Virus record (IMG/VR): IMGVR_UViG_3300042453_005404
Location: 124,001 to 188,000 of that record
Length of the DNA stretch: 64,000 bases
Strand: one strand, 5' to 3'
DNA from: a virus
A program made the position numbers and the translations under genes. The notes under the pieces were generated by a model, which ran no database searches, had not been told where the DNA came from, and saw only the letters and a list, made by a program, of their open reading frames with translations. The first letter of the stretch is position 1. Every line of letters begins with the position of its first letter. Below, in pieces: positions 39,422-48,721 of this stretch.

Positions 39422-39846
39422 TGGTTTGTCCTTTTCTTTGATGCTATCGAATCCACATATGTTTTCAAACATTTTGATTTCAAAACTTGATAAGTCTTGT
39501 CGATTGGAATGTCAAGTCGCTCGGCAATATCTTCTCCTATGTGCCATGCCACAACTTCTTCTTCAAGAGTTAGCATTTTCTTTGAAAGGTTGCGAGGAAC
39601 ATGTTCGGCATTAAGACATGCAAACTTCTTTGCAAGTTTCGGGCTTTTTATAACCTTATGATGGCCCAGTTCGTGCAGCAAAATATATGCTTGGCTTTTT
39701 GGTGTGCGTCTTTTGTTGATTTCAATCGTTTGATTGTCAACATCGTATGCATCGTCACATCCACGCACAAACATAACGTTAACATTTTGGTTGCGTGAAT
39801 ATTCAACAAGATTTTGTAAATGGGTATGCCAGTTAGTATCACTCAT
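39418..39846 (-). CDS. ImmA/IrrE-like metallopeptidase
   Basis: 142 residues with LLHELGHHKVI (56-66) as the HExxH motif and EEEVVAWHIGEDIAERL (about 95-111) as the downstream acidic helix, as in ImmA/IrrE (DUF955). Such peptidases cleave repressors and similar regulators. It is the first gene of the sigma operon and overlaps the sigma gene by 4 bases, so a regulatory role on sigma or on a host repressor is likely. A TATAGT box 4 bases before ATG and TTGACT further up form a near-leaderless promoter with a 20-base spacer. Confidence 0.75.
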   Translation of the reverse strand: MSDTNWHTHLQNLVEYSRNQNVNVMFVRGCDDAYDVDNQTIEINKRRTPKSQAYILLHELGHHKVIKSPKLAKKFACLNAEHVPRNLSKKMLTLEEEVVAWHIGEDIAERLDIPIDKTYQVLKSKCLKTYVDSIASKKRTNQ

Positions 39847-39956
39847 ACCTACTATACTGTCACATCACATTTCAAAAGTCAAAATTTATCGAAATACAAC
39901 GCTTAAAACCTGACTATATATGTATTGATAACCAGAATTCATAAAAGGTAATCTTT

Positions 39957-41531
39957 ATGGCTAAAATTACTCTCAATCTTAATCCAAAAAACGATCAACT
40001 TGTTCCTGTTGAAGCTTTGGTAGGCTGGTCAAATATGTATTTGGATACAAGGGCAGAAGAAAAATCATGGATGGATGTTTTTAAAAAAAATAAGCAAAAA
40101 ACAGAAAAAATTGGTGAAATCAATAACGTTATTCTGAATCTTAAAGGTAAAGGTGGCAGAGCTTGGTTTCAAAAAGTCTTTTTACAACCTTTTGGTGGCA
40201 CAGCCACAAAAGAAGCAAAAGAAATATTTGATGAATTAGCCAAAAATGATGCCTTTAAAGATCTTGAAGAAGAAACAGCAAAGTATAATGAAAAGATTAG
40301 ACCAAAAATAAATGCAGCTGCACAAGCTGCACAAGCTTTAACAAATGTAATTTCAAACGATACAAACGGTTTATCGCTACTAATAGGAAATTTTAGTAGA
40401 GCGTTCATGGCTGGACCGGGTAAAACAACAACAGCACCACCAGCACCAAGTTTAGAAAAAGTAAAAAACGCTTTAAAAGCAAATCCTACATTGATGGGTG
40501 CTTTAGCAATAACAGACCCTGATCAAATTGATCCCATGACATGGGAAGGAGAGGATGGACTAAGAAATAGAATTATTTATGGGTTAAAATCAGAGATTTT
40601 CAAGACTATAACTCAGCAATTCCTAAAAGCAAATGGAATCACAGTCACAGATCCGAAAAACCCTGAAACATTATTAGCAAGTCTTGCTGAATCTAAGATT
40701 AGAAGTCTAAAGCTACAAAAGAAACTTTATAAGCTTGGCTTTGTTACAGAGAATGAACATCTTGCAAAGCTTGTAGAAATTAGAAATATTCTAAAAGAAC
40801 AAGCAGCATCATCACCGGAAATAGAATCTATAAAAGCAGCAATTAGTAGTATAATAGGTGTAAAGGGTGATGGTACTGATGGAGCTTTGGCTGTATTGTT
40901 AAAAACTTCTTCCGAGTTACAACAAGGTTTAAATGAATATTCAAAAGGCATAATAACAGAACGCAAACTAACGTTCAAAGAGCAACAACTTGCAAAACTT
41001 CATATTAAAAAAGCTATTGTAAAAGAATATATAGAAACTGGTAAACTGCCAGAAAAACAAAACTTGAATGAATTTTTCTTTTTGGGTGCGTTACTTGGTG
41101 CAGCACTAGCTGCCGTGGCTGCATGGGCAATAGGAAAACTTAAAACTCATTATGTTGGTGCAGTAACTGGGGCAGCTCCGAGATATGCATTATCTGAAAT
41201 GCCACAAAATACAACCACGCAACTTATTCAATCTATGAATTCTGGGTTAAATGCGAATGGAGAACTTGTAGATGTTTCTGGTAAAAAAGTTGCAGACTTC
41301 AAAAATCAAATAAACGAATTTCAAAAAGCTTTAACTACTCCAGTAGCAAACATTAAAGCAGCTTATTCCGATATCACGAATGCTTTTAATGCGCTTAAAT
41401 CCGCCGCAGCGAGCCCGGTAGATCCAAGTACTCAAACTGCTTTTGATGCTTTGAAGCCGTTTGCATCAAGTCCACGAGATGAAGTGAACGCATTGAACTA
41501 TGTGCTTCAAGCATTGTCAGATATCATCTAA
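39957..41531 (+). CDS. Large virion-like protein with one membrane segment
   Basis: 524 residues. Helical and Ala-rich; FFLGALLGAALAAVAAWAIG (about 375-395) is a Gly/Ala-zipper membrane helix. The rest is soluble with few Cys or Trp. This looks like phage ejection/internal proteins or a membrane-puncturing factor. AAAAGG ribosome site, and a CTATATAT box 36-43 bases upstream. No family recognised. Confidence 0.6.
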   Translation: MAKITLNLNPKNDQLVPVEALVGWSNMYLDTRAEEKSWMDVFKKNKQKTEKIGEINNVILNLKGKGGRAWFQKVFLQPFGGTATKEAKEIFDELAKNDAFKDLEEETAKYNEKIRPKINAAAQAAQALTNVISNDTNGLSLLIGNFSRAFMAGPGKTTTAPPAPSLEKVKNALKANPTLMGALAITDPDQIDPMTWEGEDGLRNRIIYGLKSEIFKTITQQFLKANGITVTDPKNPETLLASLAESKIRSLKLQKKLYKLGFVTENEHLAKLVEIRNILKEQAASSPEIESIKAAISSIIGVKGDGTDGALAVLLKTSSELQQGLNEYSKGIITERKLTFKEQQLAKLHIKKAIVKEYIETGKLPEKQNLNEFFFLGALLGAALAAVAAWAIGKLKTHYVGAVTGAAPRYALSEMPQNTTTQLIQSMNSGLNANGELVDVSGKKVADFKNQINEFQKALTTPVANIKAAYSDITNAFNALKSAAASPVDPSTQTAFDALKPFASSPRDEVNALNYVLQALSDII

Positions 41532-41561
41532 TCAATATATATGCCAGAGGGCACCTTTTGT

Positions 41562-42317
41562 TTAGTCTTTGAACTGAATTCCTCTGCTGGTGACCTCGTA
41601 GGGGAAATAAAGACCTCCGCTGCCAAAGCGATTCTTTTCAACTTGGGCGACTCTATCACCATATGTTTCGCTTCTACGGTCTGTGTCTAGGTGAAGTGAG
41701 ATATGCATATCAACAGCGTGTTTCACTTCTTGTTTACCTGCGAAGGTTCCATCTTTTGTTACTTGACCAATGATGATTGCATTGGTGTAGTTCTTCTTTG
41801 CCCATTCAGCAAGTCTCCAAGCTGATTGAATGGTTTGAGCTTGCTGGGAGTAAACCTTGCCTGTTTTTGAGTCAATCTCATTACACTCAACTGTTTGTAG
41901 TGAGTCAATAAACAAGAATAGTTGTTTGCCGGGGTTCTCTGCACGAATAGAGTCAGCATGTTTTAGGATATCATTTACATCATTATGATATGATGGAATA
42001 AAGCCATGTTTTAGATCCATACGTTTTGCTGTGCGACGTACTTGATAAATGCTTTCTTCACAAGTGTTATAAAGAGCAAGGTTTCCTGTTCTAGTGATAT
42101 TATCTGCTAGTTGAATAGCGAAGGTTGTTTTACCAGAGCCGGGAAGACCTGTTAGAATAGCTACAGTTGATGGAATCATTCCGTCACCGGCACAAAGAGC
42201 ATCAAAGTGTTCCCAGCCGGTTGATACTGCATTTTCTAGTTCTGTTGGAAGGCCAATGTCTAAGATGTTTGTTTTGGTTGTAACTTCTGGGTTACCTACA
42301 TTGATTTTATTTGCCAT
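41562..42317 (-). CDS. RadA/RecA-fold ATPase (second copy)
   Basis: 251 residues. Walker A GLPGSGKTT (57-65), Walker B LFLFIDSLQT, VKHAVDMHISLHLDTDRRSE and VEKNRFGSGG. Similar over its full length to the ATPase at 8534-9397 but without the Lys-rich tail. AGGAGAA ribosome site 7 bases before ATG, thus a conventional start. Likely a recombination or helicase-loading partner. Confidence 0.8.
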   Translation of the reverse strand: MANKINVGNPEVTTKTNILDIGLPTELENAVSTGWEHFDALCAGDGMIPSTVAILTGLPGSGKTTFAIQLADNITRTGNLALYNTCEESIYQVRRTAKRMDLKHGFIPSYHNDVNDILKHADSIRAENPGKQLFLFIDSLQTVECNEIDSKTGKVYSQQAQTIQSAWRLAEWAKKNYTNAIIIGQVTKDGTFAGKQEVKHAVDMHISLHLDTDRRSETYGDRVAQVEKNRFGSGGLYFPYEVTSRGIQFKD

Positions 42318-42377
42318 GATAATAGTTCTCCTATGTTTTAGTTTAGAGTGGCTTATGAAGGATCTAAAACGTATAGA

Positions 42378-44027
42378 TTAATACAGCCACCAAAACTCTT
42401 TACGAAACTCTACTTCGTTTCTGATTGTGTCAGGATTGACTCCTGCTGGAACGATTTTACCTTGAACTTTTTGTTTAACGTCACGGTAACCTCTGCTCAT
42501 TCCAGCGAGTAAAGCGTTTGATATTGTTTTATTAACTTCTAACGATCCAAGATAACCTTGTTCGTGGGCCATTGGAGTAAAGATTTGTAATCCAATAGCC
42601 ATTGCCATGATAAGATCATCATGACGTTTCTTTAGAGCTTGACCACGCTTACCGTTCCACACAAACGTTTCCATTTGTGAAACAAAGCGTAAAGAGTAGA
42701 TTTTGAGTTGATGATTACGAATAACTTGCTCTAGGTTTTCTAGAATCTTTTCACGGTTATTTGGTTTGATTGTAAATCCCGGTAGCACGTCTTTCTTTTC
42801 GTCGGGAGTCATGCCAATCATTTTTTCTGCAAGATCTGAATCGTAATACAAGTTAGGATATTCAGCATCTCTTAGTTTGATTGCTGTGGCGATACCTACT
42901 GTGTTCTTTTCATTCACAATAAGAGCGTCGTTATATCTTTTACCAATTTCTATAAGCCATTCTCCAAATCTATCTGGAGGAATCTTGCCCATGTATTCAG
43001 CCACAACTTCACTATCATTTATATCGAACACATGAAAGGTTGAATAGTCTTCCGCATCACCTCTTGCAACGTCTGCTGCAATAACATATTTGTGATCGGG
43101 AACAGCTGTTTTCCATATGTGTAAGTCTTGACCTTTGTTGTTGGGTCCAGTGTATCCAATCGGAGTTTGAGACATGTTTCTAACATAATCGATACTGTTT
43201 TGATCAAAAAATGTTGAAGCTGAACCTTCGAAACCGCACAAAAGTTCTTGCGCAATACCTCTTGCATCCATTGGCTTGGCTTGATCTTCAAACCATTGTT
43301 CATCTCTTTCTGGGTGAACATACCAAGGAAGTTTGATGCCGTGGAACTTATTCTTTCCGACACCTTTGCAGTGCAAGCCTACTTTACCTTCTTCATATTC
43401 TCCTGTGTCTGCTCCTGCCCACAACTGGTAGAAGAAGTTTTTGCCGTTAGGAGTTGAGAAGATGATAGCTCTACCACCAGTTGATAGAGTAGGATATAGA
43501 CCAAGCCATAGTTCTTCTAATACATCAACGTGTGCAGCTTCGTCAACAACAAGCAAGCTAAGAGCCTCACCACGACCAGCGTCAGCTGATGTTGGAATAG
43601 CTGCAATCTTTGATCCGTTATTGAACTTGATGTATTTAACAGATTCTGCTTCTGGTTCTTTTAAGTCAAGTATGTTAAGCATCCAAGATGGAAGCATTTT
43701 GAATGTTGTGCGAATCTTTTGAATCATGTTTTTGCTGGATTCCAGCTTTGTTGCCATGATCATGATGTTCGCATCTTGACGAAACATTGCCATCCAAAGA
43801 CAATAAGCAGAGGTTGTTGTTGACAAACCCAATTGACGAGACTTTAGAACGATATTGAACTTATAGTCCAAGAAGCCTTGAATGCATTCTTCTTGGAATG
43901 GATATAGTTCGAACGGAAGTCTACCTTTTACTGGATGTTGAATATACAAATATTTTTTAATGAAGTAGCAAGGATCTTGCCCACACTTCATTATTTCATC
44001 AACTTGTTCTTTTTTTGTTAATGCCAT
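42378..44027 (-). CDS. terL: Terminase large subunit (T4 gp17-like)
   Basis: 549 residues. ATPase: LKSRQLGLSTTT (61-72), the deviant P-loop form with the Lys at its start as in many terminases; LLVVDEAAHVDVLEE as Walker B with catalytic Glu; then a coupling motif FSTPNG. Nuclease: IAADVARGDAED, IVNEKNT and RHDDLIMAMAIGL give the RNaseH-like Asp set. It cuts and packages concatemeric DNA through the portal (62295 onward). Usual length for the family is 500-610. Confidence 0.93.
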   Translation of the reverse strand: MALTKKEQVDEIMKCGQDPCYFIKKYLYIQHPVKGRLPFELYPFQEECIQGFLDYKFNIVLKSRQLGLSTTTSAYCLWMAMFRQDANIMIMATKLESSKNMIQKIRTTFKMLPSWMLNILDLKEPEAESVKYIKFNNGSKIAAIPTSADAGRGEALSLLVVDEAAHVDVLEELWLGLYPTLSTGGRAIIFSTPNGKNFFYQLWAGADTGEYEEGKVGLHCKGVGKNKFHGIKLPWYVHPERDEQWFEDQAKPMDARGIAQELLCGFEGSASTFFDQNSIDYVRNMSQTPIGYTGPNNKGQDLHIWKTAVPDHKYVIAADVARGDAEDYSTFHVFDINDSEVVAEYMGKIPPDRFGEWLIEIGKRYNDALIVNEKNTVGIATAIKLRDAEYPNLYYDSDLAEKMIGMTPDEKKDVLPGFTIKPNNREKILENLEQVIRNHQLKIYSLRFVSQMETFVWNGKRGQALKKRHDDLIMAMAIGLQIFTPMAHEQGYLGSLEVNKTISNALLAGMSRGYRDVKQKVQGKIVPAGVNPDTIRNEVEFRKEFWWLY

Positions 44028-44040
44028 TTACACAGAAATA

Positions 44041-44499
44041 TCATGCCACACTTACAACACAATGTAAGTGATATATGCATGTTTTGTTATTGCGGTAAGC
44101 ACTCATAGAAACGTGTTCAAGCCATTCTTGAATCGAGTGATTGTCTACAGCTAGCTTTACAGATTTTTCTGGAGGAGTTTCGTGTGGTTGTTTACGGTAT
44201 GAGAGCAACGTTTCATCTGTAGCAGCTTCTACAGCACGTTTATATTCTTCTGTGATACGTTCTAAACGTTTACCAATGATTTCTAGTAACTCTTCACGAA
44301 AACGTTTACGGCTTTCGATATAAGCATTTGCTGACCCTCCAAGGTTAACAAGTATTTGTGCTTTAACTTGAATAGTGTTTTCAAGTGGCATAGTCATTTT
44401 GACAAAGTGGTTTGGATAAGCACGCTCAGATGATTTGCCAAAAGAAGTATCTAAAAGATTGGTTAGCAACCTATAGCGAGCACGTTGTTGAATAGGCAT
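44041..44499 (-). CDS. Hypothetical protein next to the terminase
   Basis: 152 residues; starts 458 bases upstream of the terminase in the same direction with 13 bases between. FREELLEIIGKRLERITEEY (about 67-86) is a long charged helix. The position is where a small terminase subunit (gp16-like) often lies, but no DNA-binding motif is evident, so the call is by position only. A neck or connector role is also possible. Confidence 0.5.
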   Translation of the reverse strand: MPIQQRARYRLLTNLLDTSFGKSSERAYPNHFVKMTMPLENTIQVKAQILVNLGGSANAYIESRKRFREELLEIIGKRLERITEEYKRAVEAATDETLLSYRKQPHETPPEKSVKLAVDNHSIQEWLEHVSMSAYRNNKTCIYHLHCVVSVA

Positions 44500-44523
44500 A
44501 GTTTATCCTTTAGGGATAAGTAT

Positions 44524-44817
44524 TCATTTGAACTGTATTTGTGGAAGGAAAGCCATATGCCTACGTTCCATATAGCTCTTCCAACGTTCGCTTTGTTTGT
44601 CTGGCACAGTGTTGCTGCTTCTCCAGTATAAGTGACACATATAACAAGCTTGTGTTTCACGGTAACTGTTGGCGTCGTCTGCTGTTTTCATTGGATATTC
44701 ACACAATGGACAGTGGAACGGAACAATGACTTTGTTGTGGTCTATTGGGGCCACAACAACCACTTTACCGTTGTGTAGCAGGGTTATTTGTTTGTTGTCA
44801 TGAGTTAGAGATTGCAT
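44524..44817 (-). CDS. Small zinc-ribbon-like protein
   Basis: 97 residues with CPLCEYPM (about 36-43) and CYMCHLYW (about 58-65), two CxxC pairs 20 residues apart, i.e. a zinc ribbon. N-terminal part is sheet-like (ITLLHNGKVVVVAPID). TATAGT lies 7 bases before the ATG, with a weak -35. May bind nucleic acid. Confidence 0.6.
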   Translation of the reverse strand: MQSLTHDNKQITLLHNGKVVVVAPIDHNKVIVPFHCPLCEYPMKTADDANSYRETQACYMCHLYWRSSNTVPDKQSERWKSYMERRHMAFLPQIQFK

Positions 44818-44860
44818 ATAAGTTACTATATATTAGTATAACGGTTTTAAGGTGTATTTC

Positions 44861-46384
44861 ATGAAAAAAAATAGAGCTCATGAGTTTCTCAATTATTTAC
44901 TTGAGACAGCAGCTAGCGATGAATACGAACAAACAGTTTTAGATGCGCTAAAAGCGGCTGGTATTCAAGGCAACATAAAAGCCGTCGCTGGATCGAGTGC
45001 AACCGAACCAGATTCAGATTTCTTTGTACCGGTAGGAAACAAAGGCCCACATATCATGGAAATCAAGATGGATTGGGGAGCTCAACTTGGAGGAGGCTCT
45101 TGGACCATTACTGAAAAAGAGGGTAAGATCAAGTATAAATGGACAGGAAAAATTAAAGCCATTGACATGGAAACCGATGAAGAACTCAGGTCTTCAACAG
45201 CTGCAATGAAAAGTGCGCTAACTAAATGGCTTGGGACAAACGGAGCATTGGCAGCATGGAGAAGACATGTTCAAAAGGTAAGATCTGGAATGAAAATAAC
45301 CGTTATAAAAGACGGTAAAAAATATCAGCTCAGAGAAACAGCCTCGGGACAACGTATAAACCAAGAAGGAAAAGGTTTGTCATGTTCAAAATTTGCTTGG
45401 GAACATGCAAAAAGAGCAGGTCTTTTGCAAAAGTTGCAAATAAACGTTAATTCTTCAGTAAAGTTCATGGAAAAACATTACGAATCCAAAGGTGCTCGTT
45501 ATATTCAACTTGGTGGTCCTAATGGTGGATTTTATCGTTTTGGTGACGATTCAACTGCCGCAAATTTTAAACAATATGTGCCAGATGTTCCTGAGTTTGG
45601 ACGTGGACCTACTTTTGCTCCAATTCCTTTCAAAATAGAAATGCGTGCAACTCGTGCCGGTGCGCAGGGAGAAAAGTGTGCTTTATCAATCCGAGCTCAA
45701 GGTAGACAAAAAATTAAAAAAGAAAGTTTTGAAAAATCCCCATATAGAATGGATGAAGTTGCTAGCATTCGAAAATTGATGACAACATATAATAACAATT
45801 TTTTAAGTGCTCAGGAGACTGCTACACCCACAAGCAGTACATCTAGAACTAGAACCGGTAAACGTAAAAGCTCCCGTGCTGCCAACGAAGCTCTGAACGA
45901 AGAACTTTCTTTGGGTCTTGCAGGAGGTGGTTCTGGCCGTAGAACAGATTTTGACTTAACAGGATTATCCAATATTGACGAGCCAACAATGTCATTTCGA
46001 AACTTGTATGATATGCCAGAAAATATTGCACCAGTTAAACCAGAAGACTTCTTTGAATTAGTAGAATCAAAAAATAATTTCGAGTATGATTTTGGTGGCT
46101 TTAAATCAACTACCGAAAGCCTAACAGACTATGATTATGATTTCGATATCGGTGACGAAGAAGAAGAACGAGATAACTTAATCAGCACACAAGAAGAAGA
46201 TCAGAGAAGCTGGAATATGAGTAACGGCGTTATTGGTATGAGCAACGAAAGGTTCGACGAACTTGTAAACGACGGTTATGAATTTCAAGAAATCACTGAT
46301 GATGAAAATAAAACTGAAGAGCCTAGAGAACTTGTTGCAACTGTCAAAGAATCAAAAGTAAGTCTCAAATCGATTTTGTTTTGA
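44861..46384 (+). CDS. PD-(D/E)xK-like nuclease, putative packaged effector
   Basis: 507 residues from ATG 44861 with AAGG 8 bases upstream. MKKNRAHEFLNYLLETAASD is a long-form shared N-terminus (LLE-T). Residues about 45-75 read ATEPDSDFFVPVGNKGPHIM then EIKMDWGAQLGGGSW: D53, E67 and K69 form the D-x(n)-E-x-K site of restriction-like nucleases. The middle third is basic; the last 120 residues are acidic and disordered and end in VSLKSILF, close to the shared SILF motif. Substrate could be host DNA. A CTATATAT box lies at 44826-44833. Confidence 0.65.
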   Translation: MKKNRAHEFLNYLLETAASDEYEQTVLDALKAAGIQGNIKAVAGSSATEPDSDFFVPVGNKGPHIMEIKMDWGAQLGGGSWTITEKEGKIKYKWTGKIKAIDMETDEELRSSTAAMKSALTKWLGTNGALAAWRRHVQKVRSGMKITVIKDGKKYQLRETASGQRINQEGKGLSCSKFAWEHAKRAGLLQKLQINVNSSVKFMEKHYESKGARYIQLGGPNGGFYRFGDDSTAANFKQYVPDVPEFGRGPTFAPIPFKIEMRATRAGAQGEKCALSIRAQGRQKIKKESFEKSPYRMDEVASIRKLMTTYNNNFLSAQETATPTSSTSRTRTGKRKSSRAANEALNEELSLGLAGGGSGRRTDFDLTGLSNIDEPTMSFRNLYDMPENIAPVKPEDFFELVESKNNFEYDFGGFKSTTESLTDYDYDFDIGDEEEERDNLISTQEEDQRSWNMSNGVIGMSNERFDELVNDGYEFQEITDDENKTEEPRELVATVKESKVSLKSILF

Positions 46385-47303
46385 TAAACTTTTTGAGCTT
46401 TCCAACGGCCAAGTTCTTCATCTTGGCTTCCACATCAATATCTACAACATCCCTTACAACCCCATCACGCTGACAATCTGGAATATAGTGAATATAATCA
46501 CTGTGCTTGCGTCTGTCTGTAAAGTTACCGTTCTCCAATCCCGGCGTAGTGTTAGACAAATGCTGCAAAGGTTTAACTCCAGTATTCTTCCAAGTGTATA
46601 CAGCCAAACCATATGCGTCATCTAGTGATAAGTTAGCGTCGTTAAACGTGTGATGGTGGCTATCCCATACAACAGGAACACCTGTAGCTGTATGCACTTG
46701 CAATAGATCTACAAGGTTGTATGCACTTTCATCGTTCTCAAACGTGAGTCGAGAACGCACGTTATCTGGTAGATTGCGAACAACTTGAATAAGTTGAGCC
46801 AACCGATCAGACTTGCCACCGTGAATATTGATGGCAGCATAAGGTGTAGCGGGTAGATGCATCTTGTCAAATACCCAAGCATGATGCGACAGTTCCTTGA
46901 TGGCATTGTTAACCGTTACAGGATTATCTGAGCTTAGTACAACAAACTGATCGGGATGTGTAGTTACACGAATCCCAGCGTCAGTAAAAGCCTTACCAAG
47001 CTTGGTAAGCAGCAAACTAACTTGCTCGTCATTGTCAATAATATCACGGTTGTATTCTGCAAGAGAAAACAAACCACTAGACATACGAAACAACTTGATG
47101 TTGTTTGCTACAAGTTTTGGAACAAGTTTGATAATCTCATTGATGTTGTTGAGATAAACTTCACGGATTGTAGACTTGGTATACAAACCTTTTTGAAAGC
47201 GACCTAGTTGCAAGGTACGCTCGTTGATAGAGTTTTCGTAGACTACAGAACCATCACGCTTGGTGCGTGGTTCCAACCATTGACAGCAAACACCTAGACT
47301 CAT
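46365..47303 (-). CDS. uvsE: UV damage endonuclease (UvsE/UvdE)
   Basis: 312 residues from ATG 47303, 6 bases after a -10 element; a TTG at 47318 is an alternative. LFRMSSGLFSLAEYN, VTTHPDQFVVLSS, INIHGGKSDR, LTFENDES, VVWDSHHHTFN and HSDYIHY are in the right order for the TIM-barrel UvdE family; these carry the metal-binding His, Glu and Asp. It nicks 5' to UV photoproducts and so repairs phage DNA without host excision repair. It suggests exposure to sunlight. Its end overlaps the end of the nuclease gene on the other strand by 20 bases. Confidence 0.92.
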   Translation of the reverse strand: MSLGVCCQWLEPRTKRDGSVVYENSINERTLQLGRFQKGLYTKSTIREVYLNNINEIIKLVPKLVANNIKLFRMSSGLFSLAEYNRDIIDNDEQVSLLLTKLGKAFTDAGIRVTTHPDQFVVLSSDNPVTVNNAIKELSHHAWVFDKMHLPATPYAAINIHGGKSDRLAQLIQVVRNLPDNVRSRLTFENDESAYNLVDLLQVHTATGVPVVWDSHHHTFNDANLSLDDAYGLAVYTWKNTGVKPLQHLSNTTPGLENGNFTDRRKHSDYIHYIPDCQRDGVVRDVVDIDVEAKMKNLAVGKLKKFIKTKSI

Positions 47304-47309
47304 ACCTTT

Positions 47310-47338
47310 ATCATACAATATGATAAAGATTATCTAAA
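47310..47338 (-). promoter_or_regulatory. Leaderless-type promoter of the UV endonuclease gene
   Basis: Minus strand: -35 TTTAGA (47338-47333), 17-bp spacer, -10 TATGAT (47315-47310), 6 bases (AAAGGT), ATG at 47303. Confidence 0.7.
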
Positions 47339-47344
47339 GGTATT

Positions 47345-47833
47345 TTACATTGTTCTGCAAGTTGTTGGAGCAATATTGCAAAGTCTGGTTGTGTTGATAT
47401 TATGGGAGTTTTGTGCGAGTGAACGCAAACGATTTGCAACACTTATTGCTCTTCTGGAGTATGGTAATCCAACCATTGTGTTGCGGCACAAACCGGTTCT
47501 GAATCTACGGGCAGCACCTTCCCATGTTCCACATACTTCATATGAGTGCCACAATATCGCCGCAGCTTGCATAGGTGTTCCTGCAACATGTCTTCTTGTT
47601 GGGGAAATAGGAGCACCCCAGTTACCACCCTCGCCTTGATCACATCCAAGGTGTGTTTCCATAAATCCAACTGCTGTAAGAACTTCGGTAGGCATCTCTG
47701 GATATTGTCTCTGAGCCTCAACAAGAACTTGCTCAATCTGTGTTCTGTGCTCAATAATGCATTGTCGGTTATTTCCTGACATGTATGGAAACAAAGCTAA
47801 GATTGCGGTTACCGCTTCTACTGGTGAAATCAT
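47345..47833 (-). CDS. Lytic transglycosylase / lysozyme-like protein
   Basis: 162 residues. LTAVGFMETHLGCDQGEGGN (about 51-70) has the catalytic-Glu helix of SLT-type enzymes, followed by GNWGAPIS and, later, AAILWHSYEV and YSRRAISVANRL, the usual C-terminal helices. No signal peptide. It could be part of the lysis or virion peptidoglycan machinery. AAAGGAAAAG ribosome site. Confidence 0.65.
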   Translation of the reverse strand: MISPVEAVTAILALFPYMSGNNRQCIIEHRTQIEQVLVEAQRQYPEMPTEVLTAVGFMETHLGCDQGEGGNWGAPISPTRRHVAGTPMQAAAILWHSYEVCGTWEGAARRFRTGLCRNTMVGLPYSRRAISVANRLRSLAQNSHNINTTRLCNIAPTTCRTM

Positions 47834-48042
47834 CGTTCTTTTCCTTTGTTTGTCGATTTCTAGCGTAACATACGCTTTTTTGAATCGAAAGCCATATTGG
47901 CTACACTATATATAGTGCTCTCAAAATCAAAATTCTTTTTGACTCTCAGACCATTTTTCTGAAGATTTCTGAAAATTGGTGGGAGGGGGCTTCTATATAT
48001 TGTTATTGGGTAAAGTAGAATCCCAGAACAAGGAGAAAGTTT

Positions 48043-48549
48043 ATGAGATTAACATTAGGACAACTAAAAAGAATCATTAAAGAAGCGATAATAAAAGAAC
48101 AATGTGAAAAAATTGGTGGAACAGAGGTTTTGGTCTTTACGTATGATGGAAAAATTCGTGGAGTGTTTTCCAGCGAGGCCGAAGCTAAGACAGAGGTACA
48201 AAAGGTAAGATCGAGCCTTAAAGGTATAGATATGAAAAAAGGGAAGTTCCACAGGATGATTGTGGACGGCCCACAAAAAAAGATTGAGGACGGCCTGCCA
48301 CAAAATGATTCAAGTTTATGTGACAATGACGGCAAACAGGTTTGGGTTTTATCGGATAATAGTGGAAAAATTCATGGAGTGTTTTCCAGCATAGAGTACG
48401 CTATGAAAGAGGAAAAAGAGAAAGGTATAGAATTGCATATAGACAAATGGTCTGTGAACTACCCGCCACAAAAAAAGATTGATTCAAGTTTAATAAGTGG
48501 CATCGATCCCGACGCTTCCGATACCGCTCCTAGTAGATATAACTGGTGA
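48043..48549 (+). CDS. Duplicated-domain putative packaged protein
   Basis: 168 residues, MRLTLGQLKRIIKEAIIKEQ start, the long form of the shared peptide (IKE-A). Two related units follow: EVLVFTYDGKIRGVFSSEAE (about 28-47) and QVWVLSDNSGKIHGVFSSIE (about 100-119), each ended by a PQKKI block. The repeated GK-I-x-GVFSS is a strand-turn-strand. Function unknown. AAGGAG ribosome site; CTATATAT box at 47993-48000. Confidence 0.6.
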   Translation: MRLTLGQLKRIIKEAIIKEQCEKIGGTEVLVFTYDGKIRGVFSSEAEAKTEVQKVRSSLKGIDMKKGKFHRMIVDGPQKKIEDGLPQNDSSLCDNDGKQVWVLSDNSGKIHGVFSSIEYAMKEEKEKGIELHIDKWSVNYPPQKKIDSSLISGIDPDASDTAPSRYNW

Positions 48550-48680
48550 GAAAGTGTATGTTTTGCATCGCCCAGACACACACTCAATTTTGCTACCCAT
48601 CACTAGAAATGATCTCTAAACGTGCCAAAAACCTTGCCTATGGTGGTGGTTGATCAATAATCCAAAACAAACAAAATCAT

Positions 48681-48712
48681 AAAGGCACCAAGGTTATCCC
48701 TTTGGTGCCTTT
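48681..48712 (+). terminator. Terminator hairpin between the 48043 gene and the Thr tRNA
   Basis: AAAGGCACCA (48681-48690) / TGGTGCCTTT (48703-48712), extended inward by AGG/CCT, followed by TATGTTATTT on the plus strand. The T tract is short, so termination from the other strand (AAAGG side followed by ATGATTTTG) is as likely. Confidence 0.65.
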
Positions 48713-48721
48713 TATGTTATT

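Noticed and set aside
44041-44499. Small terminase subunit
   Set aside because: Position is right, but no helix-turn-helix or other supporting motif can be seen, so not named.
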